A stretch of 64,000 nt of DNA from Lutispora saccharofermentans (GTDB taxonomy: Bacteria > Bacillota > Clostridia > Lutisporales > Lutisporaceae). Positions within the stretch are counted from its first letter, which is position 1. Each line of letters opens with the position of its first letter. This document shows positions 35,601 through 45,300 of this stretch, piece after piece. Under the pieces are notes generated by a model. It saw only the letters and a list, made by a program, of their open reading frames with translations, had not been told where the DNA came from and did no database searches. A program made the position numbers and the translations under genes. The stretch is from NCBI RefSeq assembly GCF_024363565.1, contig NZ_JAJEKE010000010.1, positions 62,001 through 126,000 of the forward strand, in the 5' to 3' direction.

Positions 35601-38600
35601 TTCACCGGTATCCGGATTGAAGCTGCCTCCTAATTGACCGGGAATATTTCCTATTGCAAACATAGGGGGTTCAAGCTCTACTTCTTGCTCATCATAGTTA
35701 TCTCCCGTCAAAAATTCCGTATATTCCTTGTCGAATCTTATATAGGCCGCTGTGGCAGTGTTATCGGCTTTGGCGGTCAAAGTGAATTTGCCTTGGGCAG
35801 CATCAGCTGTCCAAACCGGTTCGGTGACGAATTTTGGAGGATCTAGGTCTATATTTGCAACCTCATACAGCATTCCCCATTCCATCGAAGGGGCGCCGGC
35901 TTTACCGTTGACAATCAAATCCCTCGCAGCATTCCCTGCCGAGTCCATCGCTACGATATGGATATAACCGTTGCGGATAAAGGTATATACGCCGTCATTG
36001 TCAGGCTTTACCCTTACATATTGATGCTCTCCGTCATCATTAAAGTCCTTTCCCTCATCATAGTAATCGTCCCCATCGGGCTCTGTGGTATTGAAGGTTT
36101 CTCCCGGGTCAACCTTGCGCCATGCGTTCACTTCAAATTCAATTTCTCCCACAGGGGTATCTACTATATAAGTGGTAATGTCTCCTGCCGTCACCGGATG
36201 GATGTCATAGAGGCCGTCCACTTTGATACTTACCTCCCTGACGGGCATCTCTGTCTCCGATACGCTAAGCTCCACCACCGGCGGTGTATCGTCCCTTCTC
36301 AGGTCAACAACGTAAATGGGCGATTCAACTCCCCGGATATCATCGTAGAACTGATAGTATATGAGGCTGCTGTCGAATTCATTTTGGGTCACACCGGCGT
36401 CTCCATATATAGGCTTTACAAAATCCGATTCAAGTCTGATGCTTTCTTCATCAATGGTGAATTCGTCATTTGGTGCATCGCTTTTAAATCTCACTCGGTT
36501 CCCCATTACCTCCAATTTATCCCCGGTACCCCATCTCACTGCAGGCCGGGAGCCAAGCTTCGTATCCTCGTTGTCCCTTGCTGCCAAAATTAATGGCATA
36601 TAAGGGCTTGGGGTATGAGGCAGCGCTCCGTTTATATCTAAGCCTGAATCATAGAATTCAAAATCCAGCCAGGGCTTATCCGTGCCGCCGTAAGTAACAA
36701 GTGCAGGTGAAGACGTCACATCAGTGAAATCAATGCCATTCACATCCACTTGAAAAACCGCTTCTGTCGTCGTCGGCATATCATCCCCGCCCCTGGAGCG
36801 GAAATAATTATCAGAATCATATTCATAAGCTACAGCCTCCAACCGGGCGCTTGGCACGGTATTGTCAAAGATGAACCTGCTTATGAGCTCATCATCGGGT
36901 GACTCTATATCCTCGCCATAATCATAGACGGCATAGAAGCTATATCGTACATACCATACTTCCAGTTCGGGATTTCCATCTTCATCTTCTCCAACATGGT
37001 GAATCTCATAGGGTACCGCGTCCACAAGGGCCGGGTCCAGCTTTATTGTGAATCTGTAAGCCTTGCTGCCATAGGTGAAGTCCTGCTGGCTGCCTATGGT
37101 ATTATTGATGTAGCCATCGGCAAACAATTGTGCCTTTGTGAGATCAGCTTTATTTATAGCCCAACTTTGTACCGTTACCGGCAGCTTCGATGTTTCGATG
37201 TATAAGCCATCATCATCAAATACAAGCTTTGTCGGCTTGCCGTCTTCCATTTCTTCTTTGTATCTAGCTCTGTAAAGCTCTTTCCGAAGCTCAAGCTTTA
37301 TGCCATCATCGGGCAGCCTTTCAAGGCCTGTGGCCGGATCTGCACCTAAGTAGAACTCTGCTTCGCCAAAGTCATGGAATGCGGTAGTATTTATCATAAG
37401 CTGATTTTGCTGTATCCTATCGCCTCCGCTCCAGCTATAGAACTTATCCATTGGCCAATATAAGCCTTCGTTTACTTCAATCCAACCTTCATCGCTTTGC
37501 CTTTCATGGTCTATGCGATTTCCGCTGCTGTCATTGGTGGAGAATCTCATCTGCCGCACTGCCATCTCCGGCTCATTATAAAAGGTGTCAAATTCTATGG
37601 AGGCAAAACGGAGATTGCCGGGTGTGGCACCAATTTCCGTTTCATCGCTGGGATCTTCCACGCATATCAGAAGCACCAATGGACGATTGCTCTCTTTAGC
37701 AGGTTTCGTCTGGAGCATAAGCTCATAAGTGCTTTCCTCATTTCTGAGCATCCATTTCTGATCTTCATATTCAGGCTTATCGTCTTCGCATCTTATGACC
37801 TGGGTATTATCATAATCAAGCTTGATATCCAGATCAGTTATGTTTGTATAAGGTTCCCCAGCTGTCAATCCTGCATATACGGCTTCTGCAACGGTGATTT
37901 GGCCCTTGCCGTCAAAGCCGCCGGCGTATACGGCGCCTGCCACAGTGCCTTCAGCCTGGCTGTCAGGGCTGCCCGGCATCAAGCTATTTAAGGAGAAGCC
38001 TGCAAAACCACCGGTATGCTGGTTTTCCACCTCTCGCTCAAACTTTATATTATCATCCTCCGGATCCCATCCGTTAAACCGAGAACCGAAAATACCCCAT
38101 CCCTTACCAGCCACATATGCCGCCGTATCGCCATAATCTATGTCATCCGTAATTTCTTCTGTGCCATATTTATATATATAATCAGTGGGCTTTTCAAGCC
38201 ACATATACCAGTAGCGCTTCACATTTTTCAATGTTATATTTGCCTCCGGCACTTCACCTGCTCCAAGCCTGCCGGTGCTAATATCTCCTATAATTATCTC
38301 CGCATAGGTCCTGTCAAAGGCAAAATCCATGGATACAGGATTGCTCTCGTTGCCCTCACTGTCCTCTGCCTTGACCCACAAGGTCTTGTAATGTATCGTA
38401 TTGCCCTCGGGCAGAGCAGTACCTGTATAGGAAATTGTGTACATATTTTCTGAACCGCTTCCGGTATACGTACCCGGCTCGCCTTTGCGGTTAGTGCCGT
38501 CTGCTTCAAAGGTGTCCTGCCATTCATAGGTATAAGTCACCGAGCTCATATCGTTTATGTCTACTTTGGCGGCTTCTCCATCTTTGGTCAATGCCACCAC

Positions 38601-41060
38601 CGGCGGCAGCCTGTCAAAGCCGCTCCAGGAACCGCCCTCCGGAGGCAGCTTCCCTGATCCTTCGGAGCTGTTGCGGGCCTCGTCGGTAACGGTGACCGCC
38701 GCGGTGACGCTGCTGACCTCCGATTCATGAGGCAGCTTTATAAATGCATAGGCGTTTCTATTCGTGCCGCTCCCCATTATAGGCCCGCTTACGCCGATAC
38801 GGGCGGAGCCTTCCGGAGCCTTGACCCAATTAGCTTCAGTATAAGTACCGTTTGACGAGGGCTGATACTCTATCTGACCATTGACATTCCCCTCCACTTT
38901 GATATCAAAGGCTGCGCCGCATCCCCAAAGATTTTGGTCGGAGATATCCGCCTTGACCTTGATGATGCCGTTTTCTTCATCGCTGACACTGACATCTATA
39001 ACCGGGGGTATAAAGTCCAGCTTATATTGTTTATCCATGGCTTTTTTATACTTACTCAGCTTGCCCGCCGCCGCTGCCGGCAGATTAGTAGGCTCTAAGA
39101 CGCCGCCTTTATCCTCATAATTCATAAGCCTATAGCCGGCCGTATCCTTTGCGCCAGCCGGAGAGGTTACCTTGGTTACCTTTATGGTATCCCCGTCTAT
39201 GGTATAGCCCGGATAGAGCTGTATATTATAGGTGATGCTGTTTGCTTCATATTTGACGCTGCCGGGCCCCCATATACTCTTATTTATTTTGGCGTTCACC
39301 GCCGCTACGGGTTTATACGAGCTGGCCGGCGAGGTCCAATATTGCTCTGGCGAGGAATCTTTCCAAGCGCCGCCGTCAAACACTTTTTTGACCAACCGAT
39401 CGGTTGTCGGATTGGTGGGGGCAATGGTCACATATTGCCCTGACGAATCTTTAATATTCAGGGTTATCGACGGCAATTTCTCGTAATTTGTCCCGTTATT
39501 GAAATAATTATTGACCCTGTCAATTCCGAAAACTTCATAGGCGAAGTTCTTGTTCAGTTCTAAAGTAACAGACAATAACTCTCCCGGTTCTACAAACTCA
39601 TTGCCCGGTGCTTTATCCTTATTCACCCTGATATTCTCTATGGCAAAGGGGCGAAGATCTACAAAGGGTGAGCTGCTGATAGCACATTCCACCTTGCCTG
39701 CAGGCTGCTGGCCATTGCTGTTGGCTGCAAATTTGTTGCCGGCGATGTCCGTAATATTCCCCCATAGATTTTCATTTTCATTACTGCTGACAACAACTTT
39801 GGTGAATTTATAGAAATACCCTCTCTCTTGGGTAACAGGAGAAGTATCGTTATAGGGGTCAGGGAGCCTATATTCAAAAGTCATAACTGGTGTAGAATCG
39901 GATTTTTTGGGAGTAAAGCTCAAGAAAGGTGCCTCGGCCATCATGCCGCTGGTGCCGTCTATGCCCTGTGTTTGCACTTTTAGGCTGAGGGCTGCTGTCT
40001 GCGCATTGGTGAGACCCTTAAACATTACCGGCTCATCCCAGATCACCTGAAAATATACAGTGCGGTCACTGAGGCTGTTTATATTGTTAAGCGTGATAGC
40101 CCCTCCCGGCAACTCATTCTTGCCTTCTTTATCGGAAGTGACTTTTATGCTTTTGATCCTGGGGCCTGCAATATCCCGCCCCACCAGAATGGCCTCAGTA
40201 AGCTTGGCGCTGATCTTTTCGTCATGCCCCGAATCTCCGGAATAATATAATGTTGTTAACTTATTCGCCGGGAACCAGGCTTTGTCGACTCCAAAGTCAG
40301 GCACATTATTTGTACGGTTAAAAGATTCAAACTCCTGCTTTTTGTACTGATTGCCAAAAATCTTCAAAGTAGAAGTATCGTAGCTGTCGCAGAATATACA
40401 GCTGTGATTGTATCCGTCCAGCTCAAAAGCCAGAAAATATTGAATATCTCCTTTAACCAGCATATTTCCTATATTGCCCGTCTTTTCGTGATTCATATTG
40501 GCTATGGCATAATCATATTTGTTTGCCCCGTATCCTATCCATGCATCGGAATCCTGCCAGGATAGACCTTCAAAGTTATATGTTGCGTAAAAGGATCCAT
40601 CCCGGTATCCAACCCGGCAGTTACCGGGGAAAATCTTTGTGTCAGGTTTATTTTGTATTATCGGGCTGGTATAATATGTGGTTTTACCGTTTTTCGTCAC
40701 CCGGATGTCATTGCGGCAGCCGAATTCGTTCAGCAGATATTGATTGCGGATAAGCCAGCTTTTTGTTTTGGCTTTATCCTTGTAAATGCTCTCACCCACT
40801 TTGTTCCAGTCGCTGTTTTGGCCATCGAAAAGCTTAAATGATAGAAAATTGGCGTAGCTCGTTCCCCCCTTTACCACATAACTGGGGTGGGCTACCGTGG
40901 TGTACAGATAATTCACGGGGGTATATACTGCCTGGTGCCCATAGGCATTAGCGCCAATATTAGCCGCATATACAGGCAAAGCCATGCCGAGTAAGCTGTC
41001 CAGCATCAGGCATACCACCAGCAATAATGATAAAATTTTTCTCTTAGGCTTGTGTCGCAT
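32652..41060 (-). CDS. Giant secreted multi-domain protein (2802 residues)
   Basis: A signal peptide (about 1-33, ending in PVYAAN) is followed by nearly 2800 residues of repeated beta domains. A recurrent motif, D-x-x-GN-x followed by a short strand and IDKTPP or a close variant, appears many times in the C-terminal third (KAGNVLSQYPLIEQIDELAP, TIIDKTPPTIVMA and others), as in bacterial Ig-like surface repeats. No SLH domain, LPXTG motif or terminal membrane helix is present, so it cannot be anchored in the usual ways and may be held by its co-encoded SLH partner. An 81-residue DUF2442 gene lies 79 bases upstream on the same strand. No catalytic motif was recognised. AAGGAGG site. Confidence 0.82.
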   Translation of the reverse strand: MRHKPKRKILSLLLVVCLMLDSLLGMALPVYAANIGANAYGHQAVYTPVNYLYTTVAHPSYVVKGGTSYANFLSFKLFDGQNSDWNKVGESIYKDKAKTKSWLIRNQYLLNEFGCRNDIRVTKNGKTTYYTSPIIQNKPDTKIFPGNCRVGYRDGSFYATYNFEGLSWQDSDAWIGYGANKYDYAIANMNHEKTGNIGNMLVKGDIQYFLAFELDGYNHSCIFCDSYDTSTLKIFGNQYKKQEFESFNRTNNVPDFGVDKAWFPANKLTTLYYSGDSGHDEKISAKLTEAILVGRDIAGPRIKSIKVTSDKEGKNELPGGAITLNNINSLSDRTVYFQVIWDEPVMFKGLTNAQTAALSLKVQTQGIDGTSGMMAEAPFLSFTPKKSDSTPVMTFEYRLPDPYNDTSPVTQERGYFYKFTKVVVSSNENENLWGNITDIAGNKFAANSNGQQPAGKVECAISSSPFVDLRPFAIENIRVNKDKAPGNEFVEPGELLSVTLELNKNFAYEVFGIDRVNNYFNNGTNYEKLPSITLNIKDSSGQYVTIAPTNPTTDRLVKKVFDGGAWKDSSPEQYWTSPASSYKPVAAVNAKINKSIWGPGSVKYEANSITYNIQLYPGYTIDGDTIKVTKVTSPAGAKDTAGYRLMNYEDKGGVLEPTNLPAAAAGKLSKYKKAMDKQYKLDFIPPVIDVSVSDEENGIIKVKADISDQNLWGCGAAFDIKVEGNVNGQIEYQPSSNGTYTEANWVKAPEGSARIGVSGPIMGSGTNRNAYAFIKLPHESEVSSVTAAVTVTDEARNSSEGSGKLPPEGGSWSGFDRLPPVVALTKDGEAAKVDINDMSSVTYTYEWQDTFEADGTNRKGEPGTYTGSGSENMYTISYTGTALPEGNTIHYKTLWVKAEDSEGNESNPVSMDFAFDRTYAEIIIGDISTGRLGAGEVPEANITLKNVKRYWYMWLEKPTDYIYKYGTEEITDDIDYGDTAAYVAGKGWGIFGSRFNGWDPEDDNIKFEREVENQHTGGFAGFSLNSLMPGSPDSQAEGTVAGAVYAGGFDGKGQITVAEAVYAGLTAGEPYTNITDLDIKLDYDNTQVIRCEDDKPEYEDQKWMLRNEESTYELMLQTKPAKESNRPLVLLICVEDPSDETEIGATPGNLRFASIEFDTFYNEPEMAVRQMRFSTNDSSGNRIDHERQSDEGWIEVNEGLYWPMDKFYSWSGGDRIQQNQLMINTTAFHDFGEAEFYLGADPATGLERLPDDGIKLELRKELYRARYKEEMEDGKPTKLVFDDDGLYIETSKLPVTVQSWAINKADLTKAQLFADGYINNTIGSQQDFTYGSKAYRFTIKLDPALVDAVPYEIHHVGEDEDGNPELEVWYVRYSFYAVYDYGEDIESPDDELISRFIFDNTVPSARLEAVAYEYDSDNYFRSRGGDDMPTTTEAVFQVDVNGIDFTDVTSSPALVTYGGTDKPWLDFEFYDSGLDINGALPHTPSPYMPLILAARDNEDTKLGSRPAVRWGTGDKLEVMGNRVRFKSDAPNDEFTIDEESIRLESDFVKPIYGDAGVTQNEFDSSLIYYQFYDDIRGVESPIYVVDLRRDDTPPVVELSVSETEMPVREVSIKVDGLYDIHPVTAGDITTYIVDTPVGEIEFEVNAWRKVDPGETFNTTEPDGDDYYDEGKDFNDDGEHQYVRVKPDNDGVYTFIRNGYIHIVAMDSAGNAARDLIVNGKAGAPSMEWGMLYEVANIDLDPPKFVTEPVWTADAAQGKFTLTAKADNTATAAYIRFDKEYTEFLTGDNYDEQEVELEPPMFAIGNIPGQLGGSFNPDTGEIDLTVHIKYGGNKALKAASIIFTDIAGNEAESSHDFGAGLTGVVPKIINTTTGIAENVNNYPVYSYGESLGFSAPVKIDMYNTGFALEHENLPIYSDGAMPLGYVDLFGGTYVEYVYADIFGPGFSHSVKLYAGDEELDTSATVNKGVTNKDITVKIDTSGTSGLTINGVNQWQTAVTENGSVNYTLKNNNLGQEKTFTLPISCIDKTVPEAYVNTVINSSVDEETDETAVYSITYEITGFSKKNVTVIDEAGNSAPISITFDKSSESKAYTFRFRDEAGNIGSYAIDVSAIDFSDRSDAEIKGYRLTFTGSGKDGANILGIYTSGGEAINLGAINSDVAVKAEALNSSGETVPALMSLVGTAPQGVTAFTAQKSMLFTLEKETEQKVTIKLTGPANNIEIPIALPGGTIDKTSPIGTINYAESGGNIKAYLVPLCSDLAEDGVNVTGQKGDGIALELKKDSTGHYVEFDANGSGYFILKDKAGNIGTVAIAVATIDNKAPELGAEGWSGVIEAYSKADSWIADLAKILSTPTNNSIKVFFSFNEQLSKAEATAYDNSTDKNVLSPAEDYVTALVSGNTVTIEFKQNCQAKISVYDIRGNETVLWRPEDGPITIIDKIPPKLKAGYPLQSVDNNKVTMAYKFDENVMLLSSSAEGYKDEHSVEFGKNGQYILTFADKAGNVLSQYPLIEQIDELAPHIKLSLEFAGEGKEAGGKDEKDNAFYYTNRDVRILLNVSDDAADGLTVTASKQGGAQMTVTKEDVTVDTRNYTHHLTAMENGVYAITAKDKWGHENTVYANVTIIDKTPPTIVMASTKAVAVEKNAGGEAVKNAALQGVTAADAQSGANGGVTLKADMSDVDLANPGSYAVKITAADRLGNESIKMRTVNVLSGELRIFEINGQSLEANDVFITTPGRITVSTAHQSFGGEKVNLYYAQGYKTAAQMKYATPFDGSEGFDASIKGNYTILAQSAERGMYLVYVYVY

Positions 41061-41139
41061 TATATATTACCTCCTTTACACATTTTTTTTGCAAGGACCT
41101 CTTCCGTATTTGTCTGATTTTAAATACTCCCCCTCATCT

Positions 41140-41385
41140 TTAATTGCTTTCCTGCCAGTTCAGCAGGGCCATGATTTCATCCAGCTCCAGCCGGGGTCCA
41201 TCCCGCCAGAAGATGCTCCGGCCATCGGTATTCGGGCGGGGCAGCACCTCCAGATTCCGCAGGATTTCGTAGGAATTATCCTTTTCCATCAGCTGCCGTG
41301 TGTCAAACAGTATCAGATGCCCGTTACTCAGCTCAATGTCAAAAGTCTGGCCGTCAACAATGTCCACGCGGATGATTTGAAGCAT
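41140..41385 (-). CDS. DUF2442 family protein, copy 1
   Basis: About 81 residues starting MLQIIRVDIVDGQTFDIELS, with HLILFDTRQL, a FWRDGPRLELDEIM segment and an acidic end: the pattern of DUF2442, small proteins of unknown function sometimes found beside DUF4160 toxin-like genes. No DUF4160 gene is present. The ATG at 41385 follows AAAGAGGTGA and matches the start of the paralogue at 46706. It is the first ORF after a leader with a terminator-like hairpin and precedes the 2802-residue surface gene; a regulatory role for that gene is inference. Confidence 0.8.
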   Translation of the reverse strand: MLQIIRVDIVDGQTFDIELSNGHLILFDTRQLMEKDNSYEILRNLEVLPRPNTDGRSIFWRDGPRLELDEIMALLNWQESN

Positions 41386-41452
41386 AGACGTCACCTCTTT
41401 CTTGCTATATAAAATTCCAAACTTTCATCTATGAGGAAAGGATAACAAAAAA

Positions 41453-41507
41453 AGCCCGCCCTTTGTGTGCTGTTAAGAAATCTTAACAGCAGGGGCGAAC
41501 TTTTTTT
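41453..41507. terminator. Hairpin with T-runs on both sides between divergent genes, copy 1
   Basis: A perfect inner stem TGCTGTTAAGA/TCTTAACAGCA is extended by GCCCGCC/GGGCGAAC-like pairing, with TTTTTTT next to it on the minus strand and TTTTTTT on the plus strand. It lies in the minus-strand leader of the DUF2442 gene, downstream of a possible promoter (TTGAAT complement 41552-41557, TATTTT complement 41528-41533, 18-base spacer), which suggests transcription attenuation. Confidence 0.6.
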
Positions 41508-41569
41508 ACAGCGTTTCATTTTCGCATAAAATATGGTAAACTGTTCTTATAATTCAAGGTGGTGATGGA

Positions 41570-42256
41570 ATGAAAAAAGCGAAGCTTCTTATGGTGGAGG
41601 ATGAAGCCGACGTACTGGAAATCAACCGGGAATACTTTGAGGGCAAGGGCTATGAGGTGGTCTGCACAGCCACTCTTGAGCAGGCACGGTTCCAGCTGGA
41701 GGAGCACAGCCCCGACCTGATCCTCCTGGATGTGATGATGCCCGACGGCTCCGGCTTCGGGTTCTGCTCCGAGCTGCGGCAAAAAACAAACGCTCCCGTC
41801 ATATTCCTGACCTGCAGGGATGAAAACGAGAGCGTGGTAAAGGGCCTTTTGCAGGGAGGGGATGATTATGTCACCAAGCCCTATGACCTGAACGTGTTAA
41901 GCGCGCGGGTGGCGGCCCAGCTCAGGAGGGCCGGCGTCATGACCGCAGGAAGGATAGAGCTTTTTCCTCTTGCCATTGATTTTCTGTCCGGGGAAGCGAC
42001 CCTTGAAGGGAAGCACATCCCGCTAACTCAAAAGGAGCTGCAGCTTCTGGGCTGCTTCGCCCTCTTTGCGGGACGGCGGCTCAGCTACGGTGAAATCTAC
42101 CGCCGTGCATGGGGCGGAAGCTCCCCCGGCGCAGCCAGGACCATAGCGGTGCATGTGGCCAACCTGCGCAAAAAGCTGGGGGCGGACGGCGGAGGATGGT
42201 TCGAGCTTACCAACTCGGGGAAAGAAGAGTATATATTCAGCAAGGTGCGGTATTAA
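41570..42256 (+). CDS. OmpR-family response regulator (intact copy)
   Basis: 228 residues. Receiver domain with MVEDEADV acidic residues, phosphoacceptor Asp in DLILLDVMMPDGSG (about 53) and Lys in DDYVTKPYDL (about 103); winged-helix domain from about 130 with LTQKELQLLGCF, SPGAARTIAVHVANLRKKLG and the terminal YIFSKVRY. No kinase gene is adjacent; the kinase at 46964-48967 is the likely partner because a decayed duplicate of this regulator lies right beside it. It is divergent from the DUF2442/2802-residue operon and convergent with the LRR/SLH gene, so these surface genes are plausible targets. RBS AAGGTGGTGA. Confidence 0.92.
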   Translation: MKKAKLLMVEDEADVLEINREYFEGKGYEVVCTATLEQARFQLEEHSPDLILLDVMMPDGSGFGFCSELRQKTNAPVIFLTCRDENESVVKGLLQGGDDYVTKPYDLNVLSARVAAQLRRAGVMTAGRIELFPLAIDFLSGEATLEGKHIPLTQKELQLLGCFALFAGRRLSYGEIYRRAWGGSSPGAARTIAVHVANLRKKLGADGGGWFELTNSGKEEYIFSKVRY

Positions 42257-42270
42257 AGAAAAATAATTTA

Positions 42271-42297
42271 GGGGCGGTTTTCACACCGCCCCATTTT
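42271..42297. terminator. Bidirectional terminator between convergent genes
   Basis: GGGGCGGT (42271-42278) pairs with ACCGCCCC (42285-42292), followed by ATTTTGTT on the plus strand and TAAATTATTTTTC on the minus strand. It separates the response regulator from the convergent LRR/SLH gene. Confidence 0.75.
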
Positions 42298-42311
42298 GTT
42301 GTACTTATTCT

Positions 42312-45300
42312 TTATTTCGATAACAGGCTGTACATTATCCTTGCCATTTCCGCCCTTGTGGCTGCCGCCGCCGGGGACAGCTTTCCTCCGGAGCCTGCCA
42401 GTATGTCTGCTTTGGCAAAGTGGCTCATGGCTGTGCTTGCCCAGGAGGCTACTTCCCCGCTGTCGCTGTATGCGGTCAGTGTTTTGCCTGAGGCCGCTTC
42501 CGGCAGCCTGTTCATTGCCTCCAGGGAGTTATAGAGCATGGTGTATAGCTCCTGGTTGGTTATCTTCCTTTCGGGAGCAAAGCTGTTCGCTCCAACGCCT
42601 TCTGAAATCCCAAGCCTCTTTGCCGCCGCAAGGTAGCCTGTGTACCAGGTATTGCCCGCGTCTGCAAAATTTTCGGAAATATCCCTGTCGGGAGCTATGT
42701 TGCAGGCTCTCATCAGCATCACAAGGAATTCTCCCCTGGTCAGACCCTCTCCGGGGCTGAAATTGCCGTTTCCTGTGCCGCCGGTGATGCCCCTTGCCGC
42801 TATGAAGGTCACCGCCTCAGCGTAAGGGGAAGCTTGCTCCACATCCCTGAAGCTTATTTTATTGTAGCCTACCGCGTAGGTTGAGAAGTGGTCTGTCTCA
42901 AATATTACCCTTCCTGTTGCCGGATCGTACCAGCAGCCGGCAACCGCCTCCGCTTCTCCCTTTGCGTCGATGTAGTATATGACTATGGCGTTTATATCCT
43001 CGCCCGGCTTTGGAGTGTAGGGCACCGATACGGTGGCTGTCCCCCTGAACTGTGTGATCTCCTTGTCTCCGCTCTTTACGCTGAAGTCTAATACCGGGCG
43101 GTCCCCTATCTTCTGCCTGTCGGCCTCTGAAAGTGATGAGGCGTCCGCTCTTGCTACCGTTATCTTCACTTCTCCCGCCGCCCGCTCCGATATGGCTGAA
43201 AGGGCTTCGGCGTCAAAGGTGATCTCTGCCGCCGGTGTATTTATTGTCAGGGCTTCCACCTTTCCCCGGGCCAGTTCCCTGATTGAAGCCTGGGGTATTG
43301 TCGTTTCCACTGTTTTTGCATCCGCAGGGGCTTTCACCTTGATCTCCACCATTGCAGGCCGGCCTGATTTGGCCGCCGCTTCCGAAGCCTTCGCTATTGC
43401 ATTGCTTATTTGTGCCTGTGTCACCGCTGCCGATGCATTGCCGCTGCCGTCAACGGAAGCCGTGGCTGTGACTGTTCCGCCGCCGTCCGTTACCGCGGTT
43501 CCGGCAGCCGATGCAGTGCTTCCTCCTCTGCTTCTGTCATTGCCGGAACTTCCGCCGTCTTTGTCTCCGCCGCTGCTGTAGGTCGTTACCGTTACGGTGC
43601 AGGAAGCCGTGTAACCGCCGTCGGTGGTAGTGGCCGTAATGACCGCCGTGCCGTTGCCGGCCGCCGTCACCTTGCCGCTTGCATCCACGGCGGCAACCGC
43701 TGTGTTGCTGCTCCGCCATGTCACGGTTTTATCCGTAGCGTCGGCCGGTGCAACCGTTGCCGTAAGGGTAACGGTATTCGGGGTTGCGTTGCGGTACAGG
43801 GATGCGCTTGTTCGGTTCAGCGTAATTCCGGTTACGGGCCTAACGCCTGCCGGAATGTCCTCATAGGTCGCCGTTACCTCCACCGGGTTTGCGGGCATGG
43901 TAAAGGTGGTGCTGGCCGCGTTTGCGTTGGCAAGGGTCACGCCGCCGCTGACAACCGTCCATTCCTTGAACCGCTGTCCGCTGGGTGCAGCGTTTGCCGT
44001 GATGGTGACCGTTGTGTCTGCCGCCGCTTCGGCCGGATCCGCCGTACCGCTGTTTACGGTGATAGGATAAACGGTTACTCCCGGCGCATACGTCAGCGTA
44101 GCCGCGGCCGCATGGTCTGTGGTGACATTCACCGTGCCGGTATAGGTCTTGCCGTCCGCCGTCAGGGTAACGATCCTGCTTCCGGCCGGAAGCAGGAAGC
44201 AGAGACTGCCGTCATCACTGGTATAATCACTGGAAACACCGTAGCCGGATGCGGGAGAGCTGATTGACGTAACCTGCGCAGGCTCACTCACACCGGAAAG
44301 GGTCAGCAGGGCGCGGTAGACGGGGGTGCCGCCTATGGTGATGCTGCCGCCGGTGATGTTAAGGTCTGCACGATGACCGACCAGCGGATTGCCGGTCAGC
44401 GTGAGGGTTCCGCCGCTCATATTCAACTTCCTGACGTTCCACATAGCGAGGGCGCCGCCTGTGCCGTTGCCGTTGGCTGTTACCGTACCGGTTGTGGAAA
44501 TAGTGATATCTCCCCACTCAACCCAAATACCGCTGGCGTCGGCTCCTGTTGCGTCAGCCGTCACATCCGCGCTGCCGCTGACGGTTACGCCCTTCATTCC
44601 GTATATCACCACCGCCGCAGGACTTGTACCCGACCCCGCGCATGTGGCGTTCACATCCGCGCTGCCGCCGATGGTCAACGCTCCAGAATAAACATCTATG
44701 GCGCAATATGCGCTGTCACTGCCGGCGGAGTTAAGCGTCAGCGTACCGCCGCTACCGGTGATGTTGAGGCTGCCGCGGCAAAAAATCGAGCTGGCGGCGC
44801 TGCTGCTAATGGAAACATCCCCGGTGTATATAAGGTTGATGGCATCTGTGTATTGGCAGTCGATGGCTATGGGTTCACCGGTATAGCTGCTGTTCAGCGT
44901 CAGGGTGGCAGACGCAGCATCCCACGTCCAGCCTGTGCCGGACTGATTGGACGCAAGGTTTTTCTCGGTTTCGCCGCCGATGTCCATGGTGCCGGTGGCG
45001 GAGAGAAGCGCTGCCTGCACCTTATCCGCGTAGTCCGGAAGCGCCGCTTTATATGCATCCACGCTGCCGGCCGGGACATATATTGCAGTCAAGTCTGTAT
45101 TGCTAAAGGTACTGTCGTCATCTGAAATAGAGCTTGGCGGATCAACGCCGAGAAAGCTTATTTCTTCAAGCCCGCTGGCCCAATAAAATGCTGCATCTCC
45201 TATTGTATTTACCGAGGCAGGGATGGTCACAGCCTCAATATCTCCGCAGGCATAAAATGCACCCTCGCCTATGGTTACTACCGAAGCCGGTACCGAAAAG

